Below are positions 48,674-62,059 of a stretch of 64,000 nucleotides of DNA, piece after piece. Under the pieces are notes generated by a model. It was given only the letters and a program-made list of their open reading frames with translations. It did not search any database and was not told the origin of the DNA. The stretch is from Tillandsia leiboldiana (Eukaryota > Streptophyta > Magnoliopsida > Poales > Bromeliaceae), in contig CM055066.1 in NCBI GenBank assembly GCA_029204045.2, positions 1,178,001 to 1,242,000 on the forward strand. The letters are read 5' to 3'. Positions within the stretch are counted from its first letter, which is position 1. Every line of letters starts with the position of its first letter. The position numbers were made by a program, and so were the translations under genes.

Positions 48674-49017
48674 GAACAATGCTACTCATAAACTCCAAAA
48701 GGGTTGTAGGATGCACACTTGACTCATCCAAAAATAGAGTGTATTTTACTGGTCACTTCGAAGTGACGAGTAAAATTCACCCATCCTATAATGAATGGAG
48801 TGTAAGATATACATTCTTTTTAGGTGTACAATAAGTATTTTCTTTTGGAACAATACTACTCATATACCCCAAAAGGGTTGTAGGATGCACACTTCATTTA
48901 TCCAAGGATAGAGTGTATTTTACTGATCACTTCGAAGTGACGAATAAAATTCATCTATCCCATAATAAATGGGGTGTAAGATGTACATTCTTTTTGGATG
49001 TACAATAAGTATTTTTC
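48674..49017 (+). mobile_element. Foldback MITE family 1, tandem dimer (copies H and I)
   Basis: Copy H (48674-48842) and copy I (48848-49017) are head-to-tail and very similar to each other, sharing AGGGTTGTAGGATGCACACTT and GATCACTTCGAAGTGACGA-like centres. They have diverged from the GTACACCCC consensus. A 5-bp spacer TTTTG separates them. The flanks of the pair, TTATGATAT and TTTTGATAT, match at 8 of 9, so a single insertion was later duplicated. Confidence 0.82.
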
Positions 49018-49074
49018 TTTTGATATAGCTCCCACCTGATCTGAAGTGACTACATGGCATCTCTCCTCCACCCA

Positions 49075-49111
<37 letters not shown>

Positions 49112-49199
49112 CTAAAATATCGCATGTCATATTACTGTATAGTATTTTCAACTAATCAAGTTGCTAGTGTAAAATTTACTTATTTCATCATAATTTTTT

Positions 49200-49204
<5 letters not shown>

Positions 49205-49276
<72 letters not shown>
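49205..49276. repeat. (AT)n microsatellite abutting MITE copy J
   Basis: About 70 bp of TA repeat that ends at the first base of the MITE. Confidence 0.95.
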
Positions 49277-49279
<3 letters not shown>

Positions 49280-49448
49280 CAATGCTATATGTACACCCCG
49301 AAGGGGTGTACATCATACATCTCCACCATTTTAATGGTGGCGATATTTTTTACGGGTCACATCAAGTGACCCATCATCAAACCTCCACCCTTAGATGGGT
49401 GGGGATGTAAGATGTACATCCCTTACGGGTGTACATATAGCATTTTCC
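49277..49448 (+). mobile_element. Foldback MITE family 1, copy J
   Basis: A full-length 172-bp copy: GAGCAATGCTATATGTACAC at the left and TACATATAGCATTTTCC at the right. The flanks TATATATAT and TATATAAAT match at 8 of 9. Confidence 0.93.
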
Positions 49449-52421
49449 TATATAAATATATATATACATAATTAATTAGATATAAATGATGTGATATAAC
49501 TGTGGTATAATAGGCTTGCACTGTAGGAGGAACCACTATTGGAATTTAGAAGCATACAAGCACATATTGAAAGAAAAGAAAAGAAAAGAAAATTATGCAT
49601 CAGGTAAGAAGATAGAAGATAATTTCATATTAAAATTTTATTTTTATAATTTTGTTGTGTTATTCTTATGTACAATATAATAATTTTAAATGAAATTATT
49701 TTTTTTATTAATTTCATATAAAATAAGTGTAATATTAATTAATAATATCATTAAAAGAGAGTCACTACTTTCCACTAGCCCTATTAAATATCCAATTGGG
49801 CCCATGAAATATTATAATCCTATTGGGGGAAAGAGTTGGTTTACTTTTAGCATTCCACAAATAAATATCCATAAACCTACCAAAAATGGGAACACACTTT
49901 AGTTTGATGGTACAAACCATCTCAACCATGTGACCCTTCAACTTTCCTCTTTTTAATTAATAAGCATTCTCTCATCTTCTAATTTTATAAACAAATAAAA
50001 AATAAAATAAAGTTTATTAAATTTATTGGATTTGAAATCAACTTTGAGGGTAACAAATTCCTTTATAAGTTTGATTAAAAATCATTTAACTAGAAAATTT
50101 TAAAATTTGAGGAGGTATTTTATATATTTCTACCAAATTTGAGTGAAGTTGGTTGAGTAAGAAATTTCTAAGTTTCGCAGACTCAAAATTACTAACTTAT
50201 GTACGATTGTGAGTAACAGTTTAGGTGATTTTGCGATTTTGATGTTGAAAAAATTAAGAATATGTACGACTTATTCAAAGTCACGAGTTCAACTATCAAG
50301 ATCGGACGGAAAATAAAAATAAAATAGTACGAAATTTGCATGAATTATGGACAATTTTGAATCAGCTAATTCAACCCTTCGAAGTTTGGCCCTTACTGTC
50401 CAACCTTTCAATTTATTTGATTTGAATTAGTTAATTATATTTTCACTTCAAAATTTAAACTAAATATTTATCTTAATTAGTTTATAATTACAAGAATTGA
50501 ATGATTTATACTAATTAAAATTTTTAAAATAAATAATGTATTTAAATATTAAAGTCAAAGTATCGTCGATCGGCTCAAATCAAATAAATTGAAATTTTAG
50601 ATAGTAAAACATAAATACTAAATTGTTGGATATATAGTCAATTCAAATAATAGATAAAAAATGGACCGTTTGGTGGCGGGATGAGTTTGCTTCTTGTGAC
50701 AAATTCGAAACGAATAATTTTTGTTTTATTTTTTGCCCTCGCAATTCCATCAGGACGAATTGGGGCAGAAGCGAATTATTGATGGATCAAATCAGATCAA
50801 AAGACAAAAGAATCTTTCATCTCCCGCTCTATTTTTTAAGCATGTCGGAACGAATTCAGAACGAATTCAGAAAAACTATATTTTTCTATATTTTTTTTGG
50901 CATTTCAAAATTTAAATAGTTTTATATAAAAAATATAATAGAATTAAATCACTTAATCCGATTATAACATTTTGGACAGTGATTAAATCCAAAAAATTAA
51001 GAGAGTTAAGTGTGTTATGATTGGAGTAGTCTTAAGATGGATGATTTTTTTTAAAATTAGAATGTCACAATTAGTATCAGAGCAAATATGCAATCGGAAA
51101 TGTCACATAAGTCTCAACTGAGCCCGAAGAAATATCATGCAAGTCTCGACTGAGTCAGAAATTATATAGCGAGCAAGCATGACTCCTCGGCTGATAACTG
51201 TTGTGGATGAAATGCCACTCTCCATAGGTGAGTTAAGACTGGCGAGATAAATCTTACAATATTTAATACTTGAGAATATTTATAAACCTGATAAAATAGT
51301 ACTATATAAGAAAATATAATAAAATTAAAATTTTTAATTGAATTATAATATTTTTAAATTAAAATTAGAATAGTTATAAAATAGATGATGCTACAAAGTG
51401 GGGACACATTTTTTATTCCCATTGATGACCTCATTGGAAAATGAGTGGGCCCAGAAAAGTGAGGTGTCATAATTTTTCCTAACTCAAAATGGACAGTGTG
51501 CAGTTCAAATAAATTTCATAAGTTTTTATAAAAAAAAAAAAAAAAAAAAAAAAAACGAAAAGGGAAAACAACAACAATCAAACAAGCCCCGCCCCAGCAT
51601 TTATTTATGTAGTTTGGGGGAGTTGTTGGGTAGCTTTTAATGTACCCAAAAATTGAGGTGCGAGTTCCAGCGAATGAGTGGACGGATGCCAAAGGAGTGG
51701 ACTACACGGGACTGAACACCTGTTCTCTGCGGGGCCCACCCAATGACCGGCCCAGCCGGTCAACAACTGAATTGACGAGTTCGATCATTGTTGTGTCCTA
51801 ACTTAAAAATTATTATATACGTTGCCAATTTTTTAAAAAATTTATTTATTTTTTTAAAAAATTATTATTATTATTATTATTTTTTTAGTCGCTATAAAAA
51901 AAAAATATCGACAGAAACATACAAACATACAGAACTTAATTAATTAAACTATCAACTATATATATTTATAAAATTAAAATTAAACATATAAATCTTATGT
52001 GTTTTTTTTTATTCAATAAATCTCTATTTACTGCCGCATGTTTAGAGTTCATTCTCGTTAATTATTATTATTATTTTTTGTGTGTGTGTGTTTTTTTTTT
52101 TCTGCTTCTCCAAAAAGCGATGTGCAGAATCACGTGCGCTTTAAGCAATTCACAACTTCCCATAAACATAAACAAAAAAGAAAGCAAAGCAGCAGTAAAG
52201 GAACCCGAATACAAGGTTACAATTAACTATACCCCCTTTTACTTTAGGGTAAAATACATGGGTAGTCCCTGTGGTATTTTCTACTATGAAATTATCTTTC
52301 TTATATACTATTGAAAAATTAATTAAACCAATCTCATGTAAAAGAGATGAATTTAGTAGAAAATTTAAAATTTAAACAATTATATAATAGTGTTGGAGTT
52401 AAGAGTAAAATGTTTTAGTAA
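49449..52421. other. AT-rich intergenic DNA, no supported gene
   Basis: Poly(A) and poly(T) runs occur near 51530-51555 and 52090. Phrases such as GTCACAATTAGTATCAGAGC (51063-51082) resemble the initiator-Met primer-binding context of LTR elements, but no flanking LTR was found. No coding region is supported. Confidence 0.4.
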
Positions 52422-52593
52422 GGAAAATGCTACTTGTACACTCCATTTGGGGTGTACATCACACACCCCATCCATCCAATGGGTGGGGTGTGATGATGGG
52501 TCACTTGATGTGACCCGTAAAAAATATCGCCACCATTAAAATGGTGGAGATGTATGATATACACCCCTTCGGGGTGTACATATAGCATTGCTC
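52422..52593 (-). mobile_element. Foldback MITE family 1, copy K
   Basis: A full-length 172-bp copy in reverse orientation (GGAAAATGCTACTTGTACAC ... TATAGCATTGCTC). The exact 9-bp duplication TTTTAGTAA flanks it (52413-52421 and 52594-52602). Confidence 0.95.
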
Positions 52594-52854
52594 TTTTAGT
52601 AATTGATAAGTTACAGCGCTATATATGGTTGGTATTTAATTAGGATGGATACATTACAGAGTTTTGAAAATTATTATTATTTTTTATTAATATGAAATTG
52701 AAGTTTTTTTAATTTTGATGTTTATTTAATAAGAAGTAAATAGAGTAAAAGCTAAACTCTCTTATCGTAATAATATATTAAGTGTTTACAGTATTTTAAA
52801 TAGTTTGAAATTCCATTCAAAATAGTAAATATTTTGAGTGAAAAAAGAGAGTTA

Positions 52855-53087
52855 ATTTCATACAGTTTTTTAGATAAATTTATCAAATAATAAATATATC
52901 CTTACAAAATTTAATTTTTTATATTTATTTTTTAAAAATTTATCTTTATCTTTTTATCCTTTCGAATATTATATTTGAGAATATATTTGCAGAAACAAAA
53001 TTAACATTCACTTATATTATGTTTAAGAAATAAATATAAATATAAAAAACTAAATTTTGCAAAATATTTTGTAGTAAATTAACGAAC
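52855..53087. mobile_element. Foldback MITE family 2, second copy
   Basis: The left part GTTAATTTCATACAG...CCTTACAAAATTTAATTT and the right part AAACTAAATTTTGCAAAATA...GTAAATTAAC are inverted repeats over most of the length. It is related to 9959-10335. Confidence 0.55.
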
Positions 53088-53456
53088 TGCACAGGTGGAA
53101 TTTGGAGGGCGGTGAATTAGAATCTCCAGAGGGATTTGTAGGAGTCATGAATACGAGAAGTCTCAGTACTTTGGACAGTGAAAAAAATTGTGGTACTAGG
53201 CACAAGAATTATTTATTCATAATTCTTTTAGATATAATTTTGGTAGGTTAAGGACGCATCCTGGTTGGAACGCAACGAGGGATGGGGGAAAGAAGCCAGA
53301 TGCAGAAAAAAACAGCATAAACAGGAAGGTGAAAGCGACGAGGCAGAGAAAGAGAAGCAGAGAAGTACGCACTACACAACCCTTCTTTTAATCTAGGACC
53401 AGGGACAAATGACAAGGGAGGTATCACAACAACACATAGGAAAGGTAATTTGGGTT

Positions 53457-53614
53457 GAGGGCTGCTACCTACACACCTCCTTTATGGTGTACATCTTACA
53501 CCCCACTTTATCCTGGGACGAGATAAAGTTCACCCGTCGGGTGAACTTCACCCCATCCCAGAATGGGATGGGGTATAAGATATACACCCCCAAGGCGTGT
53601 ACATAGTTTTTTCC
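53457..53614 (+). mobile_element. Foldback MITE, diverged subfamily of family 1 (copy L)
   Basis: A 158-bp element, GAGGGCTGCTACCTACACAC ... GTGTACATAGTTTTTTCC, with a GTTCACCCGTCGGGTGAAC palindrome at the centre. The exact 9-bp duplication ATTTGGGTT flanks it (53448-53456, 53615-53623). The terminal layout matches family 1, but the interior is different. Confidence 0.9.
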
Positions 53615-53623
53615 ATTTGGGTT

Positions 53624-53745
53624 TTTGGTGGTGGGGGAAGGGTTTTTCTGCTGGGTAGAGAAGCAGTGGCTGGTACATTTACTGGTATAATAAATAAATA
53701 ATAAACACCAATAAATCATAGTAGTCCACCAGAAGCCAATAAAGT

Positions 53746-53792
<47 letters not shown>

Positions 53793-54778
53793 ATGGGGGC
53801 TATGCTCAAAAGCGCTTTTCAGCATTCACTTCACTGCTGGGATGCTTTTGTACTACTACTACTGCTACAAGCCCAGGTAGCTTTGATTTTGAATGTGTAG
53901 GTCTCATCGAAAGTTCAAAACCACCACCTGGGACTCGCACTTTTAATGCATAGACCAGGTCCCGCTGCAACAGCTGTGGAATTTGATGGGGGTAAAAAAA
54001 ATTTCATTATAAATATTAATTTATATTAAAAACAAATCACCACCACACATCATACAAAATAGTCTTTGAAAAATGCCTTTCGGTCCACAGCCGATGTGGT
54101 GGACCAAGCCCATGCAATGAACATTCCCTGAGAAAACAGCAGTTGATATCATTAGACTAGTTTGATACAGTGGTAAAACAATAGGGTACTTACTATATAT
54201 ATATGTATATATTGTATATAGAAGGGTGCTAAAACTGCACTATATATGCTTCCCTGTTTAATAAAAGAGACAACACATTAAACACCATGTCCTTAAACAA
54301 CAACATATATGCTTTGCTCATTAAATAAAGAGTAGGTATGAGGCAAAGAGTGTGCTACAACAACCACTTAATATGTTAATATATATATATTATGGGTAAA
54401 AGATGTGGAAAATTCCCGTGATATTATTCCCATATAATGCCCACTTAGTTCCTGAACTTTTTACTCAACAATTTTTACTCTTGAGTTCTCGAACTTTCTA
54501 CTTAACAGAGTTCTTAAACTTCTTCATATATTACAACATCATCCACGAGCAGTCAATCCCTTTTGCAAAATGGCATTTCTATTCTATGTGATAAACAGGA
54601 TTGAAAAGGCCATTTATAGGGAAAACAGAGATTGTTTTTGCTGTCGGGGATCAAATTGCTAAATATGATGACGTTTGAGTAACTTGTTCGAGTAAAAAGT
54701 TTAAAGAGCGAGCTGCAACATCAGATAGCACAGAGACTATTCATAACTTTTACCCATGTATGATAAACTATCAATTAC
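53624..54778. other. Downstream flank of the AP2 gene
   Basis: A (GA)n tract lies at 53746-53789. The part nearest 54778 is probably 3' UTR of the AP2 gene. No other gene is seen. Confidence 0.5.
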
Positions 54779-57700
54779 TTAGCTCCTGTAGTAGTAGCAG
54801 TAGTAATTGGAGGTAGGTGGAGGAAGGTGGCGAGGAAGAGGGTTTGGGGACGGCGGTGGAAGTGGAAGTGGAAGTGGAAGTGGAAGTGGAAGTGGAAGTG
54901 GGTGCTGGGGAAATGCAGTGGGGACGGCGGCGGTGGAAGTGGCGGAGAATCCTGATGATGCTGCAGAATAGAGTAGTGGCAATGGAGCAGAACCTTGCAT
55001 TTGCCATGTCCAGTTGGCTCCGAAATCGGGCCCCTTCTCTGTCGCTCTTTCCTGTATTCATTTGGAACCCAAGAATCAGAACATAAAAAGCACGCAATAT
55101 CTGATTGTATAACACTGTTAACTGTACATAACCATCATTAAGTTAGCATGCTTTATAATCACAGTTATCATATAATATTGCATTTAATAATATTGTACAC
55201 GAATCTCTCTTCTGCACTAAAGTAGGTTCTCTTGCTGATCTCTCTCATTCATTTCTGCTAGTTCCTAACATTTATTAATTAAATATAATTACTTATACTA
55301 CCATCCTCTTAATTTTATGTGTAGCGCACTTGGATTAAAGCTTGTGATTCCCTACATTATGACAAACAGAAGAACTTTTTGAGGCCTAAGCAAAATGACA
55401 GAAGAAAGCAACCATCATATGTTTGTCAATCTGAGCGAAACAAGTACGTGCGAGGGTTACAGAATGAAGATATAGCAACATCTTGAGAAAGGTGAAGGAC
55501 CAGAATAATATGTTTGATAGAAGCAATAAATAATATTCCTAATGAAAAGAAAACTGCAAATCAAAGAAGAAAATGGCGCAGGACTCGTTAAATTAGGTGG
55601 AACACTCTTATGTAAAACAGTCAGTGGCACAGCTATACAATATGTGAAGACCATAGTACATCCTCAATAATGCAGCTTCGGAACATAGTGAGCAATTTAT
55701 GTGATGAAACTCCTCTACAGTTAGTTATACTAGACCAAATAAATTTTCACAATACATAATTACAAGGGGAAAAAAAAATAGATCTGAATATTTACCGATT
55801 CAAGAAACAGCAATAGCATAGCAAAAGAAACACTAGTGTATGTGCCCGCTGAGAACATGTGAAAAGAGGAGGTTATATGCATAGGTAGAGAACTATTTAT
55901 TTAGAGGTGACTAGTCAGGTTTAAAGATTGGTATAGCAGATACTCCAACAATAGGGCATTAATATGCAACAAATTTGAGCACTTCAATAACAAGAATTAT
56001 TGCAAAGATACAAAGTATTAGATATGCTACCTTGGGATTTGGAAAGAAACCATGATATGGACCAGTCCACAGATGAGGATGCTCGGATACTGTTGCCCCA
56101 AAAGGTGGATGAACAGCCCGAGGAGAATAAGGGCTCTCATTCTGCGGCAGAAAAGAAAGGATGTGCTATTAGAATTACTGTTTCACATTTTTAAATTTTC
56201 AAGAAAATAATCATCCTGAATTCTGCTTATAATGGCATATATGCTAAATCTACCAGGCATCATCAGATGCGGAAGAGGATATCCTATTATGCGCCAGAGC
56301 ACAGGTAAATCATGGCAGCTTTCAGTAGCACTTGTTGTTTTCAAAAAAAAATTTACTACTTTATCGCTGAATATACCAAATTGCTTCAAATCATTTGGAT
56401 GCTGATGACTGATGTTGGATAAAATTTTAATTCTAAAGACTAATGAGTTCCACTACAAAAGGAGAAAAACAAAAAGAATCTCTATTTGGCTGGACTTCTA
56501 ATAGAAAAGTTTTCTATGTTCACCTCAGCAGATCAATATGGTCTGGTCCAAAGGGTAAATTCTAGATCTGTAACCCAAATGATTTAGCTCACTAGAAAGA
56601 AGAATGAAATTTCAAAGTTGATCCTAAGAGAAAAACCAGTGCAGGTAATAGCAGCAGCGATGAAAACAAACACATTAATAAAAAAAGGTTAAGCAAAGGG
56701 GGTGCAACAAAATTAGGGGAAATAAAGAATACAACAAAACACTCTTCCATAAGAACATCAAAGCGTTGTTAGAAAACTCTGCAATTACAAGTTATCATAG
56801 ATAGAGTTGTGACAAAGGATATTCATTTACCTGAGCAATTATCTCTTCTCCTTTTGGACTAGACACATTAGGCTGTGAAATCCTCAAATTCAAATCAAGA
56901 AGGCCACCAGAAACTATTTCAAACAAAAAGGAATCTGCATGAACACTTACTCAAAAGAATAACTTTTAAAAATCATGATGGAACATCACATCTTGATGAA
57001 CAACACCTTCATTTTCAGGTTCAGGAAGAATCTCTCCTTCATAAAAGCTCGGCTCAAAGTTGGTAACAGCTTCCCTTCCATTACACCTAATAGCGGCCTT
57101 GTCATATGCCCTGTTCAAACCAAAAGGAACAAAAGGGAGACAGGTTTCAGTCAGTTTAGATAATATCGGGTCTTTAATGTCAAATTGACAAACAATATTA
57201 TCAGCGGCAAAATATTCATTTCATAGATAGACCTTGCAGCTTCTATTTCACTGTCAAACAACCCAAGATAAATGTACCTGCATACAAACACACATTTCTA
57301 AGTTCCAAGTACGCTTTTTCGGAAAAATACAAAATTGACAGAAACAGACAGGCGCATCAAACATGCTTATTGTGCATCTAGAATAACTTAATTCCACCTG
57401 CCTACAATCTCCATAAATGTACAATAAATAATGGGACATAGCTATGAAATTCAATGATGGTAAGGACAATTTCGAATTTTTTACAGAAATATATCACGGA
57501 TGAACAAAACTGAAAATTGTTCTATTCTCACATATAGAAAAAATACTAGTGAAGATTGTTTAATCAGTGTTATGAACTTTTGCTAATTTTAAACACATCT
57601 TTCCATCGTCTTCCATAAATGGGTCAAAGGATATCTATTAAAGTAGTCGAATTGGCAGTAACTTAGCCAAGATAAAACATACTGGAGCAAAGCTTCCAAG

Positions 57701-58869
57701 AACTAACTAAGAAAACTAGAAAACTGCTTACTTTTTGCCAAGGAACTGTCCCATGCGAGCTTCCCAGCGGCCGCACTTATGCAATGTCACCCCTCTATAC
57801 TTGGAGCTCCCCCTTGCAAACCCAGTGCTTTGACGTCGAAGTATGTGTACAAACTCTTCCTTTGTCAAGTTCCTCATCTAAGGGGAAAGACAAATTCATG
57901 ACAAACTAATGGCAATCCCTCAAAAATACCAAGTATAATACAAACCTTCTAATATTCTAGAATCTACAGCCCACATTTACCTGTTTCAAATCATCGTCGT
58001 AATCGCTAAGATTGAAATTGATGTCTGCATCAATCCCTCGGAACTTAATCGCGGCTCGATCATATGCTCTGCAGTCCCAACACACCAACCATACACTCAT
58101 AATCTATTTATAGCTTGATTCATTAAATCATATAGTGGGAAATATCTGACCTTGCTGCAGCATGAGCAGTGTCAAAACCTCCTAAAATCCAATTAAATAG
58201 AGTGAGATAACACAAAACCAAAAAGATACATAGAATCAATGCTCCATTTCTTAGGTTTATAGAAGAGGAAAAGGCGAATAAAGCCTTACCCAAATAGACC
58301 TGCTTCCCACAATCCCTGTATAACAGAGAAACCATAACCCCATCAAAATAATCAAAATTGGACTAAAGAAGAAGGAAAAGGAAAAAAGGGTTTATTGAAG
58401 ATTATGCTCACCATATATGAGATTCCCATCTCCCCGTCCTCCTATAGAAGGTGACACCTCGATACTGCGAGCTCCTCGACCTCGGCCCTCGTCGACTCTT
58501 CTTCACCTGCTGCTGCGCCTTCACCGTTCTCTGCCCGAAGCCGAGATCCACCCGGCGAGTATCGCCGGAGGACGGCGGAGCCATCGCCGCCGGGGGCAGC
58601 GCCGCCTCCATCGCCGCCGCCGGAGGGAAGAGCTGCCGCGTGACCACGCCCCGCTCCTTCCCGACCCCATCCTCCTCCTCGAACTCCTCTTCCACCTCCT
58701 CCTCCGCCCCATCGGCCCCCGCCTCGGCGTCCCTCAAGATGCCGAACCGTAAACCGGCGCCGCCGCCGGAGTAGTCGTCTTCTCCGGCGTCGGCACTGTG
58801 GACGGAGGAGTTCGGGGTCTCGGAGCTCTCGGACTCCATCGGAGACGCCACATTGAGATCCAACACCAT
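54779..58869 (-). CDS. euAP2/TOE-type transcription factor, two AP2 domains, miR172 target
   Basis: Exons (minus): 58869-58412, 58315-58290, 58181-58151, 58068-57981, 57877-57732, 57277-57233, 57110-57007, 56913-56831, 56141-56031, 55051-54779; 454 aa. The 26- and 31-nt microexons are a hallmark of AP2 genes. Start at MVLDLNVAS, the conserved N-terminal EAR-like motif; an in-frame ATG at 58902 would add 11 residues. A basic KKSRRGPRSRSSQ stretch, a likely NLS, precedes AP2 domain 1 (about 136-195, YRGVTFYRRTGRWESHIW). AP2 domain 2 starts near 228 (YRGVTLHKCGRWEARMGQFL). A second repressor-like LDLNL lies at 305-309. The C-terminus has WTWQMQGS and AASSGFS, encoded by the miR172 site, then a Leu-Pro run from a hexanucleotide repeat. 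Such factors repress flowering and pattern spikelets/flowers. It is close to TOE1/RAP2.7, SNB and IDS1; which ortholog is not decided. Confidence 0.95.
54857..54901 (-). repeat. In-frame hexanucleotide repeat in the AP2 last exon
   Basis: (GGAAGT)n on the plus strand reads CTTCCA-type codons on the gene strand and encodes alternating Leu-Pro near the C-terminus. It is likely length-variable. Confidence 0.9.
54946..54966 (-). promoter_or_regulatory. miR172 target site
   Basis: On the minus strand the 21 bases begin CTGCAGCATC and end AGGATTCT, identical to the canonical miR172 complementary site of AP2-class genes. The site lies in the last exon in the AASSGF-coding frame. It implies cleavage and translational repression by miR172. 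Confidence 0.96.
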
Positions 58870-59588
58870 CTCGACGCCTCCAACACCGTGCACAAATCCC
58901 AAATCTCCTCTGCGCTCGATCGCGATCGATCCTCGATTAGGGTTTGCGCTCCCGCCCTATCTATTCGAGGTCGACGATGGATCCTCCAATGCTTGTCCGC
59001 GTTAGCTTATTCTCCCCCATTCGAACAAAGGACAAAGCTAAGACACAACCCAGGAAAGAGAAGGAGAGAGAGAGAGAGAGAGAGAGAGGACGTGTGAGCT
59101 ATCAAAGAGTGCCCAAAGTTGCACTATTTTAATTGCGGTTTGAGGAGTGCTCTAGAGAGAGAGAGAGAGAGAGAGAGGGAGTGTGTGCGCAGGGATATTG
59201 TGTTAGAGAGAGAAGAGAGAGAGAGAAAGAGAGTAACCGGTTATTGACGGTCAACACCCGATTGACCGGTACCTTGCATCGCAGAAAACGGACCGTGCGG
59301 ACCGGGGGGGTGCGCACGTGCGATATGGAAGCGCTTTCCATCTCGGTAAATCCTCACCGTCCATTTGGATGGAGATCGACTCATGGGCAACAGGTAATGG
59401 GCCTTATTTTCTCTCCCTCCATTTTGTGAATAGCGGGTATTGGCCCGTTTGGCCTAGTTAGTGGGTTTTTTTTCTCCCCCTTAATACAACACAAGTGTTA
59501 TTTAATTTACCGCAATTTGAAGAAGCACTAAACCAGATGTTTAGCCCGCTAATATAGATACCCAGATTGACCGTTTGATCACCTTTTA
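58870..59588. other. AP2 leader and promoter region
   Basis: GA tracts on the plus strand (about 59059-59088, 59153-59176 and 59205-59232) mean CT-rich leader sequence for the AP2 gene. No separate gene is supported. Confidence 0.5.
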
Positions 59589-60059
59589 GGCACCGTTTGT
59601 TTCGGGACTAGAACCGGGAATAAGAGGTTTATCCCTCTTATTTTACCAAACGCACCCAGAATTATTCGGGACAGTAGTTCTAGTACAAGCAGAATAAGCT
59701 GGAACAACAGTTCTTATCTATTATTTTATAATTTTTTTTTTTATTAAACTATCCCTCCTCCCCTCATTTCTCTCTTTCCAATACACTCTCATCATCACAA
59801 ATTCTTCTCTCTCCTTTCTCTTTTTTCCTTCCCAATACACTCTCATCATCACAAATCCCTCTCTCTCCTCTCTCTCTCTTTTCCTTCTCAATACACTCTC
59901 ATCATCACAACCTCTTTATTCTTCTTATTCCTCATTCTCATACCAAACACAAAATCTCTTATCCCTGGAACCGAACCAAACGTTTTTTCGCTCTTATTCC
60001 GTACTTTATACCTATCCCCAGAATAGCTAGTTCTGGTTATTCCGTTACCAAACGATACC
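59589..60059. mobile_element. Tourist-like MITE, short family, copy 3
   Basis: The terminal repeats GGCACCGTTTG and CAAACGATACC are flanked by TTA on both sides (59586-59588, 60060-60062). Inside, a phrase like ACTCTCATCATCACAAATC is repeated three times (about 59784-59911). Its ends match 11854-12242 in reverse orientation. Confidence 0.85.
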
Positions 60060-60062
60060 TTA

Positions 60063-61880
60063 GAGCTCAGCATCTTGAAGAACAAATATAGCTTCGACCC
60101 ACCCTCGGACAGAACAACTTTTGGCTAAAAAATTTGCGCTCTAAAAAATTTGTTTATTACATATCGAACGGTCTCATATTTTAGATTATCTAAGCGATGC
60201 CTTAAGCTTCTATTGTTGCAAGTGCGCACAACGTGCTAATTCATGGCAATTACACGCATGCGTTTGAAATCTTTTTTGCTTGATTCGAACACGATAATTC
60301 ACAGATCTAGTCAAGTTCCGTAACAAAAGAGGTTTTAAAGATTAGCTATAGTAGTAACGCAAATTCAGTTCACTTCTACATCTAAATGGAACCACAATTT
60401 TCTCTCTAATTTCTGTTTTCTTTTCTTTTTTCAACTCCTTGGCATTGTTTTCTAGTAGACTATTTTCAATACTTTGAATCAGCAATTTTATTGTTTCTAA
60501 TTTTTCACCTCCTTTAAGATGGGAAAGCATGATAATTAAATCTATTGACTTTGTTCAAAAAAGCATCTTCATGCACTCTGCATGTATCACTTCAGCAAAT
60601 GGAAAAAAAAATCAACTGAAGCAAGAAGCAAAAATGAATCTTCTATTTTGTCTTTTAGTTCTACCATGCTATATAAAATTATTGACCAGGTATTGTTCTA
60701 CTGTTCTACATCATCAGTTGCATAATTATCACATTTATGTTACTTTTTTTTTGGTAATAATATGGAAAGTAAGGATTGAGATTTTCCATGAAAACCTTGG
60801 ATTATGTGAAAGGTCGAAAATATCAAGAACATAATGTTTTGATTCTTAAATTTTAATTTATTATAATTTATGAAATAATTTTTAAGAATTATTATAGTCA
60901 AGTTATATAACTTAATTTAGTTCGCTAATTATTGATGTATCACTCATACGAAAGTGAGTGATAATATTATGATTGATGATATATCAATAATTAAGATATT
61001 ACATTTCAATTAAATTGAAATTTTAAACTTAATTATAATAATTTTAAAAATTTGAGTCAAAAATTATAATAAAAAATCAAAGTTTCAAGATAAAGTGTCA
61101 CACATGTTATATTTTTTTATCTTATTTTAAATTATATTTTTTTTTGAGAAATTATCAATAAAAATCCTAAAGGTGGTTAAGAGTGTTATCCAAAAAAATC
61201 AACAGAATAGAATGCAGAATTTATCCTACCAACTTCAAATTTTTTCCAAAAAATAAAACCAGTAAAAAATATTAAATATTTGCTCACAACATCATGGATA
61301 TCAGACCACATATACTGATCAAATAAATAGCAAATAATAATAATAATAATAATAATAACTTAGAATTTAGTGAAAAATAGTTCAAAATTTAGGGAGAATA
61401 TTTTATATACCTCTCAATATTTCAGAAATATTTTTTTAATTTTTATTTTTAAAATTTTAAGTATATTTTTTATATATTTTTTCGTTATTAAAAATATCAT
61501 GACTTTAGTTTAGTTATTTTGAATTAAACTTAACTAAATTTCTAACAGAGTTAAAAAAATTTTAAATACTTATTTTACTCCTAACTTGAGTTGAAGATGA
61601 TAGAAAAATATATTTTTTAAAAATAAAATAATAATTAAATAATAATTTTACATTACATTTGAAAGAATTTATAACGTTAAAAAAGTATTTAAAATAAGAG
61701 GGATAAATAAAAAAAAAAATCAGAAACTTTTTAGAAATATATAAACAATGGCTCATTTTGTTTATTATATTTATATATATTTTTTTATTTTTTAAAAAAT
61801 CCTAACTGAGTTACCAACCGCGGACTCATTTATCCACAGGCAAACCCGGCCCGATCCGACCCACACGAGTCCTCACTTGC
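60063..61880. other. AT-rich intergenic DNA between AP2 and NOT4
   Basis: Only short low-complexity frames and an (AAT)n run near 61335-61360 are seen. Confidence 0.5.
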
Positions 61881-62022
61881 GCGCCACGTGGGAGTGGAGA
61901 GCGAAACGCGGTACCCAGAGACCGATGGCCATTTCGTAATTCACTCGAAATTCCGTGGGCGGTTTCGGTCGCTCGCTCGCTCGGCACCATTTTATCGACA
62001 GCGATGCATAAAAGGGTTAACG

Positions 62023-62059
<37 letters not shown>

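Noticed and set aside
55457..55654. 65-codon minus-strand frame in the AP2 intron 9 region
   Set aside because: It lies in the intron before the last AP2 exon; no in-frame splice link and no conserved motif.
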